A stretch of DNA of 64,000 nt from Stomorhina lunata (Eukaryota; Arthropoda; Insecta; Diptera; Rhiniidae): the NCBI GenBank assembly GCA_933228675.1, contig OW121741.1, positions 135,707,085 to 135,771,084 of the forward strand. Direction: 5' to 3'. Shown one piece after another: positions 42,971 through 55,159 of the stretch. How positions within the stretch are numbered: position 1 is the first letter of the stretch; each line of letters starts with the position of its first letter. Under the pieces are notes generated by a model. The model had not been told where the DNA came from. It saw only the letters and a list, made by a program, of their open reading frames with translations, and did not search any database. A program made the position numbers and the translations under genes.

Positions 42971-44460
42971 TTTATGCAGTTTTATTGGTCCTTAATTTCA
43001 TTTATTTCAGAAAGGTTGGTTGCGTATACTTAATATATAATGTTAAACAAATACCAAATATCAATTATACGTAGTGTAAGCCTAAAGCGTGAAAAATTCA
43101 ACTATACGATACTTACTAACTTCAAATTAACTTTTAAATTATTATTTGATGTACCATGACTAAACGAAGGATGCAAAAGTTCTTCTTTTTGGTGCAACGT
43201 TCATAAACAGTTATCAGAATTTAGTGCCGAAATCATGTATTATATTATTCTAATAACCATTTCATCTGCTAAACATAAAGTTGGCATGAGTTCTTGTCGG
43301 TTTTAAAGTCCTAATTGCAATTTCTTAAGTATTTCTATTTTAGAAGAATCTTTTTAAAAAATGCAATGTTTTTTGTATCTCATGCAAAAAATCCAAAAAG
43401 TGTACTTATGCCCTTTTGAATTAAAGGTGACAGTATATCCCCACTTGTAGAAGACTCCTGCAAAGCTCAAGGGTAAAAAAAGGATAAAGAAGCAAGAATT
43501 TCTACATATAAATATTTAAATAAAAAATGTTTAGTAATGCAAAAAAAAAAGAAATGCCAAAGTAAATACACAGAGATAAATTATATTTTTATATTGCTTA
43601 TAACCATTGTATTCACAAAGAGACGAGAACAACCAAATTCGTAGATAGAGTTGGACACTTTTAACAAAAAAAAGTAAATTTTTTTAATGTGAACATGTGT
43701 AGTTCTGACGTTTTGAAAAGGAAAAAATGTCTGTTTAACTTTCCTTAAAAAAATTCCAAAGAAAAATTTTAATTTTTTGTAAAATCATTTTTTTTTTTTT
43801 TTGTCGAAAATTTTCCAAAAGATAAATTTTATGATGGTCGTGAGTTTGAGTCGAAAAATTTTGATCAAAAAATTTTCTACAGAAATTTACTCAAAGAAAA
43901 TTATTTGTATCGAAAATGTTTCTTTAGAGAAATATTTTTATAAGAAATTTTTTTTATATGTTAGGTCGATAAAGTAGGTGAATAGGTTTAATCTGAGTAA
44001 CTGAAAAGGGTTTCATCCGATGATGGCCTCTGCAAAATTTACTTCACATTTTTTATATAAATAATATATCAAATATTTTTTTTTATATATTTTACACTGA
44101 ATTCTCTCAGTGTATATGTAAATAAACGTTTGCGTTTGGGAGTATTTCGAAACATTTGAAATGTTACACCAAAACATGCATGTTCATTTTTTTTGTTAAC
44201 AATTGAACGCGACAGTAAAATGTTTGTTGTATTTGAGTAGAAAACAGCAACACATCCTTAAGGATGTGTGCCAAGGATATTTTATGTTTTGCAAGAAGTA
44301 AGAAGAATTGAAAAAAGGAGCATGTCCTTAAGCATGAATTTTATTTTCTTTTGTTCATAAAATTTTTATTTTAGATTTAAAAAGATATCTACTTGCAGTT
44401 ATTTATGTTTAAAGGCTTATGTGAGCATTGAAAATTTATTATTTTAATTTTGAAAAATGA
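42971..44460. other. AT-rich spacer, no gene recognised
   Basis: Low-complexity sequence and short frames only. From about 43740 there are scattered diverged satellite-like motifs (AAATTTTC, GAAAAATTT). Confidence 0.55.
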
Positions 44461-47400
44461 TATACAAAAATTTTTTTACTAAGGAAAAATTTCTATAGAA
44501 AATATTTCAAATGAAAATGAAAAATTTTCTATTGAAATTTTTTCATAATGAAAAATTTTCTATAGAAATTTTTTCATAATGAAAAATTTTCTAAAGAAAT
44601 TTTTTCATAATGAAAAATTTTCTATAGAAATTTTTTCATAATGAAAAATTTTCTATAGAAATTTTTTCATAATGAAAAATTTTCTATAGAAATTTTTTCA
44701 TAATGAAAAATTTTCTATAGAAATTTTTTCATAATGAAAAATTTTCTATAGAAATTTTTTCATAATGAAAAATTTTCTATAGAAATTTTTTCATAATGAA
44801 AAATTTTCTATAGAAATTTTTTCATAATGAAAAATTTTCTATAGAAAATTTTTCATTATGAAAAAATTTCTATAGAAAATTTTTCATTATGAAAAAATTT
44901 CTATAGAAAATTTTTCATTATGAAAAAATTTCTATAGAAAATTTTTCATTATGAAAAAATTTCTATAGAAAATTTTTCATTATGAAAAAATTTCTATAGA
45001 AAATTTTTCATTATGAAAAAATTTCTATAGAAAATTTTTCTATAGAAATTTTTTCATAATGAAAAATTTTCTATAGAAATTTTTTCATAATGAAAAATTT
45101 TCTATAGAAATTTTTTCATAATGAAAAATTTTCTATAGAAATTTTTTCATAATGAAAAATTTTCTATAGAAATTTTTTCATAATGAAAAATTTTCTATAG
45201 AAATTTTTTCATAATGAAAAATTTTCTATAGAAATTTTTTCATAATGAAAAATTTTCTATAGAAATTTTTTCATAATGAAAAATTTTCTATAGAAATTTT
45301 TTCATAATGAAAAATTTTCTATAGAAATTTTTTCATAATGAAAAATTTTCTATAGAAATTTTTTCATAATGAAAAATTTTCTATAGAAATTTTTTCATAA
45401 TGAAAAATTTTCTATAGAAATTTTTTCATAATGAAAAATTTTCTATAGAAATTTTTTCATAATGAAAAATTTTCTATAGAAATTTTTTCATAATGAAAAA
45501 TTTTCTATAGAAATTTATTCATAATGAAAAATTTTTTATAGAAATTTTTTCATAATGAAAAATTTTTTATAGAAATTTTTTCATAATGAAAAATTTTCTA
45601 TAGAAATTTTTTCATAATCAAAAATTTTCTATAGAAATTTTTTTATAATGAAAAATTTTCTATAGAAATTTTTTCATAATGAAAAATTTTCTATAGAAAT
45701 TTTTTCATAATGAAAAATTTTCTATAGAAATTTTTTCATAATGAAAAATTTTCTATAGAAATTTTTTCATAATGAAAAATTCTTTATAGAAATTTTTTCA
45801 TAATGAAAAATTTTCTATAGAAATTTTTTCATAATGAAAAATTTCCTATAGAAATTTTTTCATAATGAAAAATTTCCTATAGAAATTTTTTCATAATGAA
45901 AAATTTTCTATAGAAATTTTTTCATAATGAAAAATTTTCTATAGAAATTTTTTCATAATGAAAAATTTTCTATAGAAATTTTTTCATAATGAAAAATTTT
46001 CTATAGAAATTTTTTCATAATGAAAAATTTTCTATAGAAATTTATTCATAATGAAAAATTTTTTATAGAAATTTTTTCATAATGAAAAATTTTTTATAGA
46101 AATTTTTTCATAATGAAAAATTTTCTATAGAAATTTTTTCATAATCAAAAATTTTCTATAGAAATTTTTTTATAATGAAAAATTTTCTATAGAAATTTTT
46201 TCATAATGAAAAATTTTCTATAGAAATTTTTTCATAATGAAAAATTTTCTATAGAAATTTTTTCATAATGAAAAATTTTCTATAGAAATTTTTTCATAAT
46301 GAAAAATTCTTTATAGAAATTTTTTCATAATGAAAAATTTTCTATAGAAATTTTTTCATAATGAAAAATTTCCTATAGAAATTTTTTCATAATGAAAAAT
46401 TTCCTATAGAAATTTTTTCATAATGAAAAATTTTCTATAGAAATTTTTTCATAATGAAAAATTTTCTATAGAAATTTTTTCATAATGAAAAATTTTATAT
46501 AGAAAATTTTTCAATATAAAAAATCTTCTATAGCAACTTTCTATAGAAAATTTTTCAATATAAAAAATTTTCTATATAAATTTAATGTGAAAAATATATA
46601 TTTCAAATAGAAATTTCATATAAAAAATTTTTTCAATATGAAAAATTTTCTACAGAAATTTTTTTATAAGGAAAAATTTAATATAGAATATTTTTTGATA
46701 TCAAAGGATTACTTTTTCAATATGAAAATTTTTCTATAGAAATTTTTTCATATTGAAATATTTTCCATAGAAATTTTTTGGATATTGAAAAATTTCTATA
46801 GAAAATGTTATAAAAAAATTTTCTATAGAAATTTTTTCGATATTGAAAAATTTTTTCGTATTAAAAAATTTTCTATACAAATTTTTTCATATATAAACAA
46901 TTTTTAAAAAAATCATTTTAAAAAATTTTCTATAGAAATTTTTTTATTTTGAAAAATTTCTATAAAAATTCTTTCATTTTTAAAAATTGTCTATAGAAAT
47001 TTTTGCATTTTGAAAAATTTTCTATGAAAATTTTTTCAATTTTAAAAAAATTTTCTATAAAAATTTTTTTATTTCGAAAAATTTTCCATAGAAATTTTTT
47101 AAATATGAAAAATTTTCTATAGAAATTTTTTCATAATGAAAAATTTTCTATAGAAATTTTTTCATAATGAAAAATTTTCTATAGAAATTTTTTCATAATG
47201 AAAAATTTTCTATCGAAATTTTTTCATAATGAAAAATTTTCTACAGAAATTTTTTAAAATGAAAAATTTTTTATAGAAGTTTTTTCATTTTAAAATTTTC
47301 TATAGAAATTTTTTTATTTTGAAAAATTTTCTATATAAATTTTTTTTTATATTAAAAAATTTTCTATAGAAATTTTATCAAATTTTCTTTAGAAATTTTT

Positions 47401-47770
47401 ATAATATGAAAAATTTTTTATAGATTTTTTTCAACTTGAAAAATTTGTTATAGAAATTTTTTTATATTTAAAAATTTTCTATAGAAATTTTTTTATTTTA
47501 TTTTTATTTTCTATAGAAGTTTTTACATTTTGAAAAATGTTCTACAGAAATTGTTTCATTATGAAACAATTTCTATAGAAATTTTTCAGTTTAAAAATTG
47601 TTTAAAGAAATTTTTCCATTTTGAAAAATTTTCCATAGATTTTTTTTCATTTTGAAAACTTTTCTATAGAAGTTTTTTCATATTAAAAAATTTTTTAAAG
47701 AAATTTTTTTGTTTTGAAAATTGTCTATAAGAAATTTTACATATTGAAAAATTTCTATAGAAATTTTATT
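44461..47770 (+). repeat. Satellite array 9, 31-bp unit, about 105 copies
   Basis: The unit is TTTTTCATAATGAAAAA (17 bp) followed by TTTTCTATAGAAAT (14 bp). Units at 44540-46520 are homogeneous and the distal 1.2 kb is decayed. Six units at about 44842-45045 are inverted. A block is duplicated with an offset of 527 bp (17 units; compare 45514 with 46041). Confidence 0.97.
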
Positions 47771-47929
47771 GCTTCAAAGCTTGTTCATTTATTTATTGTT
47801 TTTTCTAACCCAATTCACTTTAAGCTTTTGGCTCTTAAAGGGAATCTTAATTTTGATCATGTTTTTTTTTTCTTAATTTTATGTTTTTACACTTCCAGTC
47901 TACTGTATTCTATTTATAATTAGCTCAAG
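47771..47929. other. Short AT-rich spacer left of the MITE
   Basis: No feature is seen other than T-rich stretches. Confidence 0.5.
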
Positions 47930-48203
47930 TACAGGGTGGCTGATGAGTTTTTGCGTTAAGAAACTCAAACAACTTTTTGTAAAGTTTTTGTAATTTATTT
48001 TAATTAAATTGTTTTTTATTAATTCATTTATTTTTGTCAGTCATGACGTTTTGAAAAAATTGAATTTAAAAAAATCCAAATTCTTGTTTCAATGTCCTCA
48101 TTCTCGATTTGTATTTAATCTAAAGGTTAATCTGTAAATGTAATATTTAGGAACGAAAATATATATTTTTTTTGTGGTAGCAGCTTTCATCAGCCACCCT
48201 GTA
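47930..48203 (+). mobile_element. 270-bp MITE with 15-bp perfect terminal inverted repeats and TA duplication
   Basis: The left end CAGGGTGGCTGATGA (47932) is the exact reverse complement of the right end TCATCAGCCACCCTG (to 48201), and TA dinucleotides flank both. The TA target suggests mobilisation by a Tc1/mariner-type transposase. The interior is AT-rich and non-coding. Confidence 0.88.
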
Positions 48204-49250
48204 CAAAGAAATTTGATTATTTTAAAACAAAAATTATAAAAAGCTTTTTTTTTCATATACCAAAACTAACTTCTGTTTTTCCCCAGTAGCTCGGAAGTAC
48301 TTGTAAGATACTCGGGGCCTGCATATAAGTGTGTTAATGTATGTGTCGCAAAGGAAATATCATGTACGAGTATGTACTGAACACGACCTATTTGCCAAAA
48401 TGCTTGCATATGTGTATGTATACATACACAAATGTGCACCGTACAAAGCTTGCCAGTAAAAAAGTAAAAATAACAACAATAACGATAAAGCGAATCGTTT
48501 CAAATGTTTGGTGTAATCACAAAAAGGCAAAAATATTTTTTGTAAGAAATGCAAATCTTGCAATTTAAGTCAAGAGCTTTTGCCACATTTTTTCATCTTT
48601 TGCACTACCTTCTAGACCCACTCAATCCAATTATGAATACCCCTAATGTTTGCAGGGCAAGAGAACAAACATTCCAAAAAAAAAAATAACTATTAAAAAA
48701 ACTATTTCTTTGGCTGCAGTATAAAATAAACCTCATCTATGTAAATATTTCTTAGATTGCAAGAGAGTTTTTGAGAGTATGTAAATATCCTTAAACGAGC
48801 TCTCATATGTATTAGAATGTTTGTGTGTTAGTAAAAAATTTTAATTTTAAATATATTCCATATTACCAACTCATATATAACATCAAAAGTATATAAACAT
48901 TCAAACAGGGACAAAATACCGAAACACATATTGTACATAACCCCTATGTGCAGAATTATATGTATATTTTATTTTATTTTATGTAAATGTGAATGTGAAT
49001 CATCCATAAGAGTTGGATATCAAAGACAAATACTTTTGTACGTGTAACTTTCATATGAATTTTATTTAGATTACGTGCTAAAGTCAACTTCAAGTTGCAT
49101 CTGAGTGGAAAAGTTGATGTTAAACTATAAATGGAACTGTAATTCTCAGCTCATTCTCGTGTTCATACCTGGAGGCACTATCACTTGCGTTCGAAGTTAG
49201 TTCATAGATGGACATTTCCTGGTATTATATAGGAAGCTCAAAAAAAAATA
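48204..49250. other. Spacer, no gene recognised
   Basis: It has a more mixed composition with ATGTATGTGT-type runs. Overlapping 75- and 67-codon frames on opposite strands near 48341-48568 have no motif and are probably fortuitous. Confidence 0.55.
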
Positions 49251-51430
49251 AATTTTTTCAATATGAAAAAATTTTTATAGAAAATTTTTCATAATGAAAA
49301 AGTTTCTATAGAAAATTTTTCATAATGAAAAAATTTCTATAGAAAATTTTTCATAATGAAAAAATTTCTATAGAAAATTTTTCATAATGAAAAAATTTCT
49401 ATAGAAAATTTTTCATTATGAAAAAATTTTTCATAATGAAAATTTTTCATAATGAAAAAATTTCTATAGAAAATTTTTCATAATGAAAAAATTTCTATAG
49501 AAAATTTTTCATAATGAAAAAATTTCTATAGAAAATTTTTCATAATGAAAAAATTTCTATAGAAAATTTTTCATAATGAAAAAATTTCTATAGAAAATTT
49601 TTCATAATGAAAAAATTTCTATAGAAAATTTTTCATAATGAAAAAATTTCTATAGAAAATTTTTCATAATGAAAAAATTTCTATAGAAAATTTTTCATAA
49701 TGAAAAAAATTCTATAGAAAATTTTTCACAATGAAAAAATTTCTATAGAAAATTTCTATAGAAAATTTTTCATAATGAAAAAATTTCTATAGAAAATTTC
49801 TATAGAAAATTTTTCATAATGAAAAAATTTCTATAGAAAATTTTTCATAATAAAAAAATTTCTATAGAAAATTTTTCATAATGAAAAAATTTCTATAGAA
49901 AATTTTTCATAATGAAAAAATTTCTATAGAAAATTTTTCATAATGAAAAAATTTCTATAGAAAATTTTTCATAATGAAAAAATTTCTATAGAAAATTTTT
50001 CATAATAAAAAAATTTCTAGAGAAAATTTTTCATAATGAAAAAAATTTCTATAGAAAATTTTTCATAATGAAAAAATTTCTATAGAAAATTTTTCATAAT
50101 GAAAAAATTTCTATAGAAAATTTTTCACAATGAAAAAATTTCTATAGAAAATTTTTCATAATGAAAAAATTTCTATAGAAAATTTTTCATAATGAAAAAA
50201 TTTCTATAGAAAATTTTTCATAATGAAAAAATTTCTATAGAAAATTTTTCATAATGAAAAAATTTCTATAGAAAATTTTTCATAATGAAAAAATTTCTAT
50301 AGAAAATTTTTCATAATGAAAAAATTTCTATAGAAAATTTTTCATAATGAAAAAATTTCTATAGAAAATTTTTCATAATGAAAAAATTTCTATAGAAAAT
50401 TTTCCATAATAAAAAAAATTTCTATAGAAAATTTTTCATAATGAAAAAATTTCTATAGAAAATTTTGCATAATGAAAAAATTTCTATAGAAAATTTTTCA
50501 ATAGAAAAATTTTTTATAATAAAAAAAATATAGAAAAAATTTTTCAGAATGAAAAAATTTCTATAGAAAATTTTTCATAAAGAAAAAATTTCTATAGAAA
50601 ATTTTTCATAATGAAAACATTTCTATTGAAAAATTTTCGATAGAAAATTTTTCATAATGAAAAAATTTCTATAGAAAATTTTTCATATAATTTTCAATAG
50701 AAAATTTTTCAAAATGAAAAAAATTCTTTCGAAAATTTTTCATAATGAAAAAATTTATATAGAAAATTATTCATAATGAAAAAATTTCTATAGAAAATTT
50801 TTCAAAATGAAAAAATTTCTATAGAAAATTTTTCAACACGAAAAAATTTCTATAGAAAATTTCTTAATATGAAAAAATGTATATAGAAAATTTTTCAATA
50901 TGAAAAAAATTTTATAGAAAAATTTTCAGTATCAAAAAATGTCCATAGAAAATTTTTCAACAAGAAACAATTTCTATAAAAAATTCTTCAATATGAAAAA
51001 GTTTCTATAGAAAATTTTTCAATATAAAAAAAATTTCTAAAAAAAAATTTTCAATATGAAAAAATTTCTATAGAAAATTTTTCATTGTAAAAAATTTTTC
51101 AATATAAAATAATTTCTATACAAATTTTTTCATAGAAAATTTTTAATTATTAAAAATTTCTGAAGAAATTTTTTCATTATCAAAAAAATTCTTTAGAAAA
51201 TTTTTCAATATAAAAAATTTTTCATTATCAAAAAATTTCTATAGAAAATTTTTAATTTTAAAAAAATGTTTAAGGTAAATTTTTCATTTTCAATATAATT
51301 TCATAGCAAACTATTCAAAAAAATTTCTATGGAAATTTTTTTAATATCAAAAAAAATTTCTATGGAAAATTTTTTATTAAAAAAATTTTCTATAGAAAAT
51401 TTTTCATTATAAAATTGTTTGGTAGAAAAT
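49251..51430 (+). repeat. Satellite array 10, 31-bp unit, about 70 copies
   Basis: The unit is TTTTTCATAATGAAAAA followed by ATTTCTATAGAAAA. The second module is the exact reverse complement of the second module of array 9, while the first is unchanged. Units decay after about 50480. Single-module duplications lie near 49420, 49740 and 49790. Confidence 0.96.
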
Positions 51431-53830
51431 TTTTCATTATCAATTTTTTTTTCTTTAGAAAATTTTTCATTATCAAAAATTTTCTTTAGAAAGTTTTTCA
51501 TTATCAAAAATTTTCTTTAGAAAATTTTTCATTATCAAAAATTTTCTTTAGAAAATTTTTCATTATCAAAAATTTTCTTTAGAAAATTTTTCATTATCAA
51601 AAATTTTCTTTAGAAAATTTTTCATTATCAAAAATTTTCTTTAGAAAATTTTTCATTATCAAAAATTTTCTTTAGAAAATTTTTCATTATCAAAAATTTT
51701 CTTTAGAAAATTTTTCATTATCAAAAATTTTCTATAGAAAATTTTTCATTATCAAAAATTTTCTGTAGAAAATTTTTCATTATCAAACATTTTCTTAAGA
51801 CAATTTTTCATTATCAAAAATTTTCTTTAGAAAATTTTTCATTATCAAAAATTTTCTTTAGAAAATTTTTCATTATCAAAAATTTTCTTTAGAAAATTTT
51901 TCATTATCAAAAATTTTCTGTGGAAAATTTTTCATTATCAAAAATTTTCTATAGAAAATTTTTCATTATCAAAAATTTTCTATAGAAAATTTTTCATTAT
52001 CAAAAATTTTCTGTAGAAAATTTTTCATTATCAAAAATTTTCTGTAGAAAATTTTTCATTATCAAACATTTTCTTAAGACAATTTTTCATTATCAAAAAT
52101 TTTCTTTAGAAAATTTTTCATTATCAAAAATTTTCTTTAGAAAATTTTTCATTATCAAAAATTTTCTTTAGAAAATTTTTCATTATCAAAAATTTTCTTT
52201 AGAAAATTTTTCATTATCAAAAATTTTCTTTAGAAAATTTTTCATTATCAAAAATTTTCTTTAGAAAATTTTTCATTATCAAAAATTTTCTTTAGAAAAT
52301 TTTTCATTATCAAAAATTTTCTTTAGAAAATTTTTCATTATAAAAATTTTCTTTAGAAAATTTTTCATTATCAAAAATTTTCTTTAGAAAATTTTTCATT
52401 ATCAAAAATTTTTCATTATCAAAAATTTTCTTTAGAAAATTTTTCATTATCAAAAATTTTCTTTAGAAAATTTTTCATTATCAAAAATTTTCTTTAGAAA
52501 ATTTTTCATTATCAAAAATTTTCTTTAGAAAATTTTTCATTATCAAAAATTTTCTTTAGAAAATTTTTCATTATCAAAAATTTTCTTTAGAAAATTTTTC
52601 ATTATCAAAAATTTTCTTTAGAAAATTTTTCATTATCAAAAATTTTCTTTAGAAAATTTTTCATTATCAAAAATTTTCTTTAGAAAATTTTTCATTATCA
52701 AAAATTTTCTTTAGAAAATTTTTCATTATCAAAAATTTTCTATAGAAAATTTTTCATTATCAAAAATTTTCTATAGAAAATTTTTCATTATCAAAAATTT
52801 TCTGTAGAAAATTTTTCATTATCAAAAATTTTCTATAGAAAATTTTTCATTATCAAAAATTTTCTTTAGACAATTTTTCATTATCAAAAATTTTCTTTAG
52901 AAAATTTTTCATTATCAAAAATTTTCTTTAGAAAATTTTTCATTATCAAAAATTTTCTTTAGAAAATTTTTCATTATCAAAAATTTTCTTTAGAAAATTT
53001 TTCATTATCAAAAAATTTCTTTAGAAAATTTTTCATTATCAAAAATTTTCTTTAGAAAATTTTTCATTATCAAAAATTTTCTTTAGAAAATTTTTCATTA
53101 TCAAAAATTTTCTTTAGAAAATTTTTCATTATCAAAAATTTTTCATTATCAAAAATTTTCTTTAGAAAATTTTTCATTATCAAAAATTTTCTTTAGACAA
53201 TTTTTCATTATCAAAAATTTTCTTTAGAAAATTTTTCATTATCAAAAATTTTCTTTAGAAAATTTTTCATTATCAAAAATTTTCTTTAGAAAATTTTTCA
53301 TTATCAAAAATTTTCTTTAGAAAATTTTTCATTATCAAAAATTTTCTATAGAAAATTTTTCATTATCAAAAATTTTCTATAGAAAATTTTTCATTATCAA
53401 AAATTTTCTGTAGAAAATTTTTCATTATCAAAAATTTTCTGTGGAAAATTTTTCATTATCAAACATTTTCTTAAGACAATTTTTCATTATCAAAAATTTT
53501 CTTTAGAAAATTTTTCATTATCAAAAATTTTCTTTAGAAAATTTTTCATTATCAAAAATTTTCTTTAGAAAATTTTTCATTATCAAAAATTTTCTTTAGA
53601 AAATTTTTCATTATCAAAAATTTTCTTTAGAAAATTTTTCATTATCAAAAATTTTCTTTAGAAAATTTTTCATTATCAAAAATTTTCTTTAGAAAATTTT
53701 TCATTATCAAAAATTTTCTTTAGAAAATTTTTAATTATCAAAAATTTTCTTTAGAAAATTTTTCATTATCAAAAATTTTTTTTAGAAAATTTTTCATTAT
53801 CAAAAAATTACAATAGAAATATTTTTTAGT
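51431..53830 (+). repeat. Satellite array 11, 31-bp unit, about 77 copies
   Basis: The unit is TTTTTCATTATCAAAAA followed by TTTTCTTTAGAAAA. A single extra 17-bp module appears near 52406 and again near 53137. The variant AAACATTTTCTTAAGAC recurs near 51785, 52064 and 53461. The array adjoins array 10 without a spacer. Confidence 0.97.
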
Positions 53831-54515
53831 ATCAAAAAATTTCTTAAGTCCCTTTATCCATTCGTTTTAGCACAATTTTTTGAGGATGTAACTAATTTTG
53901 CATAATTCATGAATATTCTAATTCTTTAAATACTTTACTCTTTACTTAAGGATTTATCCTCCGGAATAAGAGACATATGCATTAAATCTCAAGACATCCT
54001 TTAAGAACCTTTGAAGTGTTTCTCTTAGGCCTTTGATATCAGCCGTAACGTGTAAAATGTCAACGGTAGAATGAACTAGATTTTCTTATTTTCTTATTTA
54101 GCTCAAAATTTCGCTCAAGAGAAAGTAACAAACATTATAAAAAAAATATTTTCTTTAAGTTTTAATTTTAATTGTTTTAAAGTTTAAATAAATTTCATTT
54201 TAGGAATTACTTAATCTGAAATCCTTCTGCTTGTTCTCGTTTTATGTTTGCGACCTCCTCCGCGCGTTAAGACGTTAGGGGATATTTTGTGAAAGAGAAA
54301 CGAAAAAACTTTTGATATTTTTCTTTTGCGGAAATGCTTTATCTTAAATAAAAATATTAATATTTTAAGAAAATTATTCATGCTCCATAAGCCTTTTCTT
54401 TAGTGATTTTGTTTGTTCGTTTTCTTTTTGCCTGGAATTTAGTCGTATCTTTTAGTATAAATATGATTACAGAAATTAAAATAAACGAGTTTAAGTGAGC
54501 CATGACGAATCTTAA
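53831..54515. other. Spacer, no gene recognised
   Basis: It contains one GC-richer patch (CGACCTCCTCCGCGCG near 54250) in otherwise AT-rich DNA; no frame supports a gene. Confidence 0.5.
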
Positions 54516-54987
54516 ATACCCTTCAACAATAGTAAAGCTTAGAATCGAAAGAGCTTATGGTCAGTTATAAACACTTCGTTTTATTTAAATAGTTAACAAA
54601 ATTTAATGGTTAACCACGTACATCACTTTATGAAATGGACCGATTTAGAAGAGCTTCTCATCAAAAATATTTGGAAGTTATTTCTAATTGTATTAAGTTG
54701 GCGGTATCTCAGGTCTTTATGGACCGATTTTAATGAAATTTAATTTAATGGAGTACTTAGCGGGAGGATTTATTAAAGTCTGATATGTATATATTTATTT
54801 CCCATTTCTTTTATAATGTATTTATTTTCAATCAAAATTTAAGAATCCGGATATAAATGTCGGCGATAACTCAGGTGATTTTACCCAATATTGATCAAAT
54901 TTTATATATGATCTGAGATAAATAAAGAAAAAATTACTAACTGAATGACAAACATATAATACCTTATTAACTATTGGTGAAGGGTAT
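54516..54987 (+). mobile_element. Inverted-repeat element with ATACCCTTCA(A/C)CAATAGT ends
   Basis: The left end ATACCCTTCAACAATAGT is matched by the right end ACTATTGGTGAAGGGTAT as an 18-bp inverted repeat with one mismatch. The element is about 470 bp long and non-coding. The terminal motif is shared with the INE-1/Helentron-like copies in this window, so it may be a diverged relative or a separate MITE family. Confidence 0.65.
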
Positions 54988-55159
54988 ACAAATTTAAAAA
55001 ACAACTAAATATAATTTAAGAAAAGATGGTTTGTGATACAAGTGGTGTTCATGAGATGTCACAGTCATCTGACACATTCGCACTTATGTAATTTTTTACA
55101 TTTAAGCAAATTCTTATAAGGGAAATGTGTATAATTTTCATGTAAAAAAAAATTTAAAT

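Noticed and set aside
48341..48568. Overlapping 75- and 67-codon ORFs on opposite strands
   Set aside because: No recognisable motif on either strand and no splice context.
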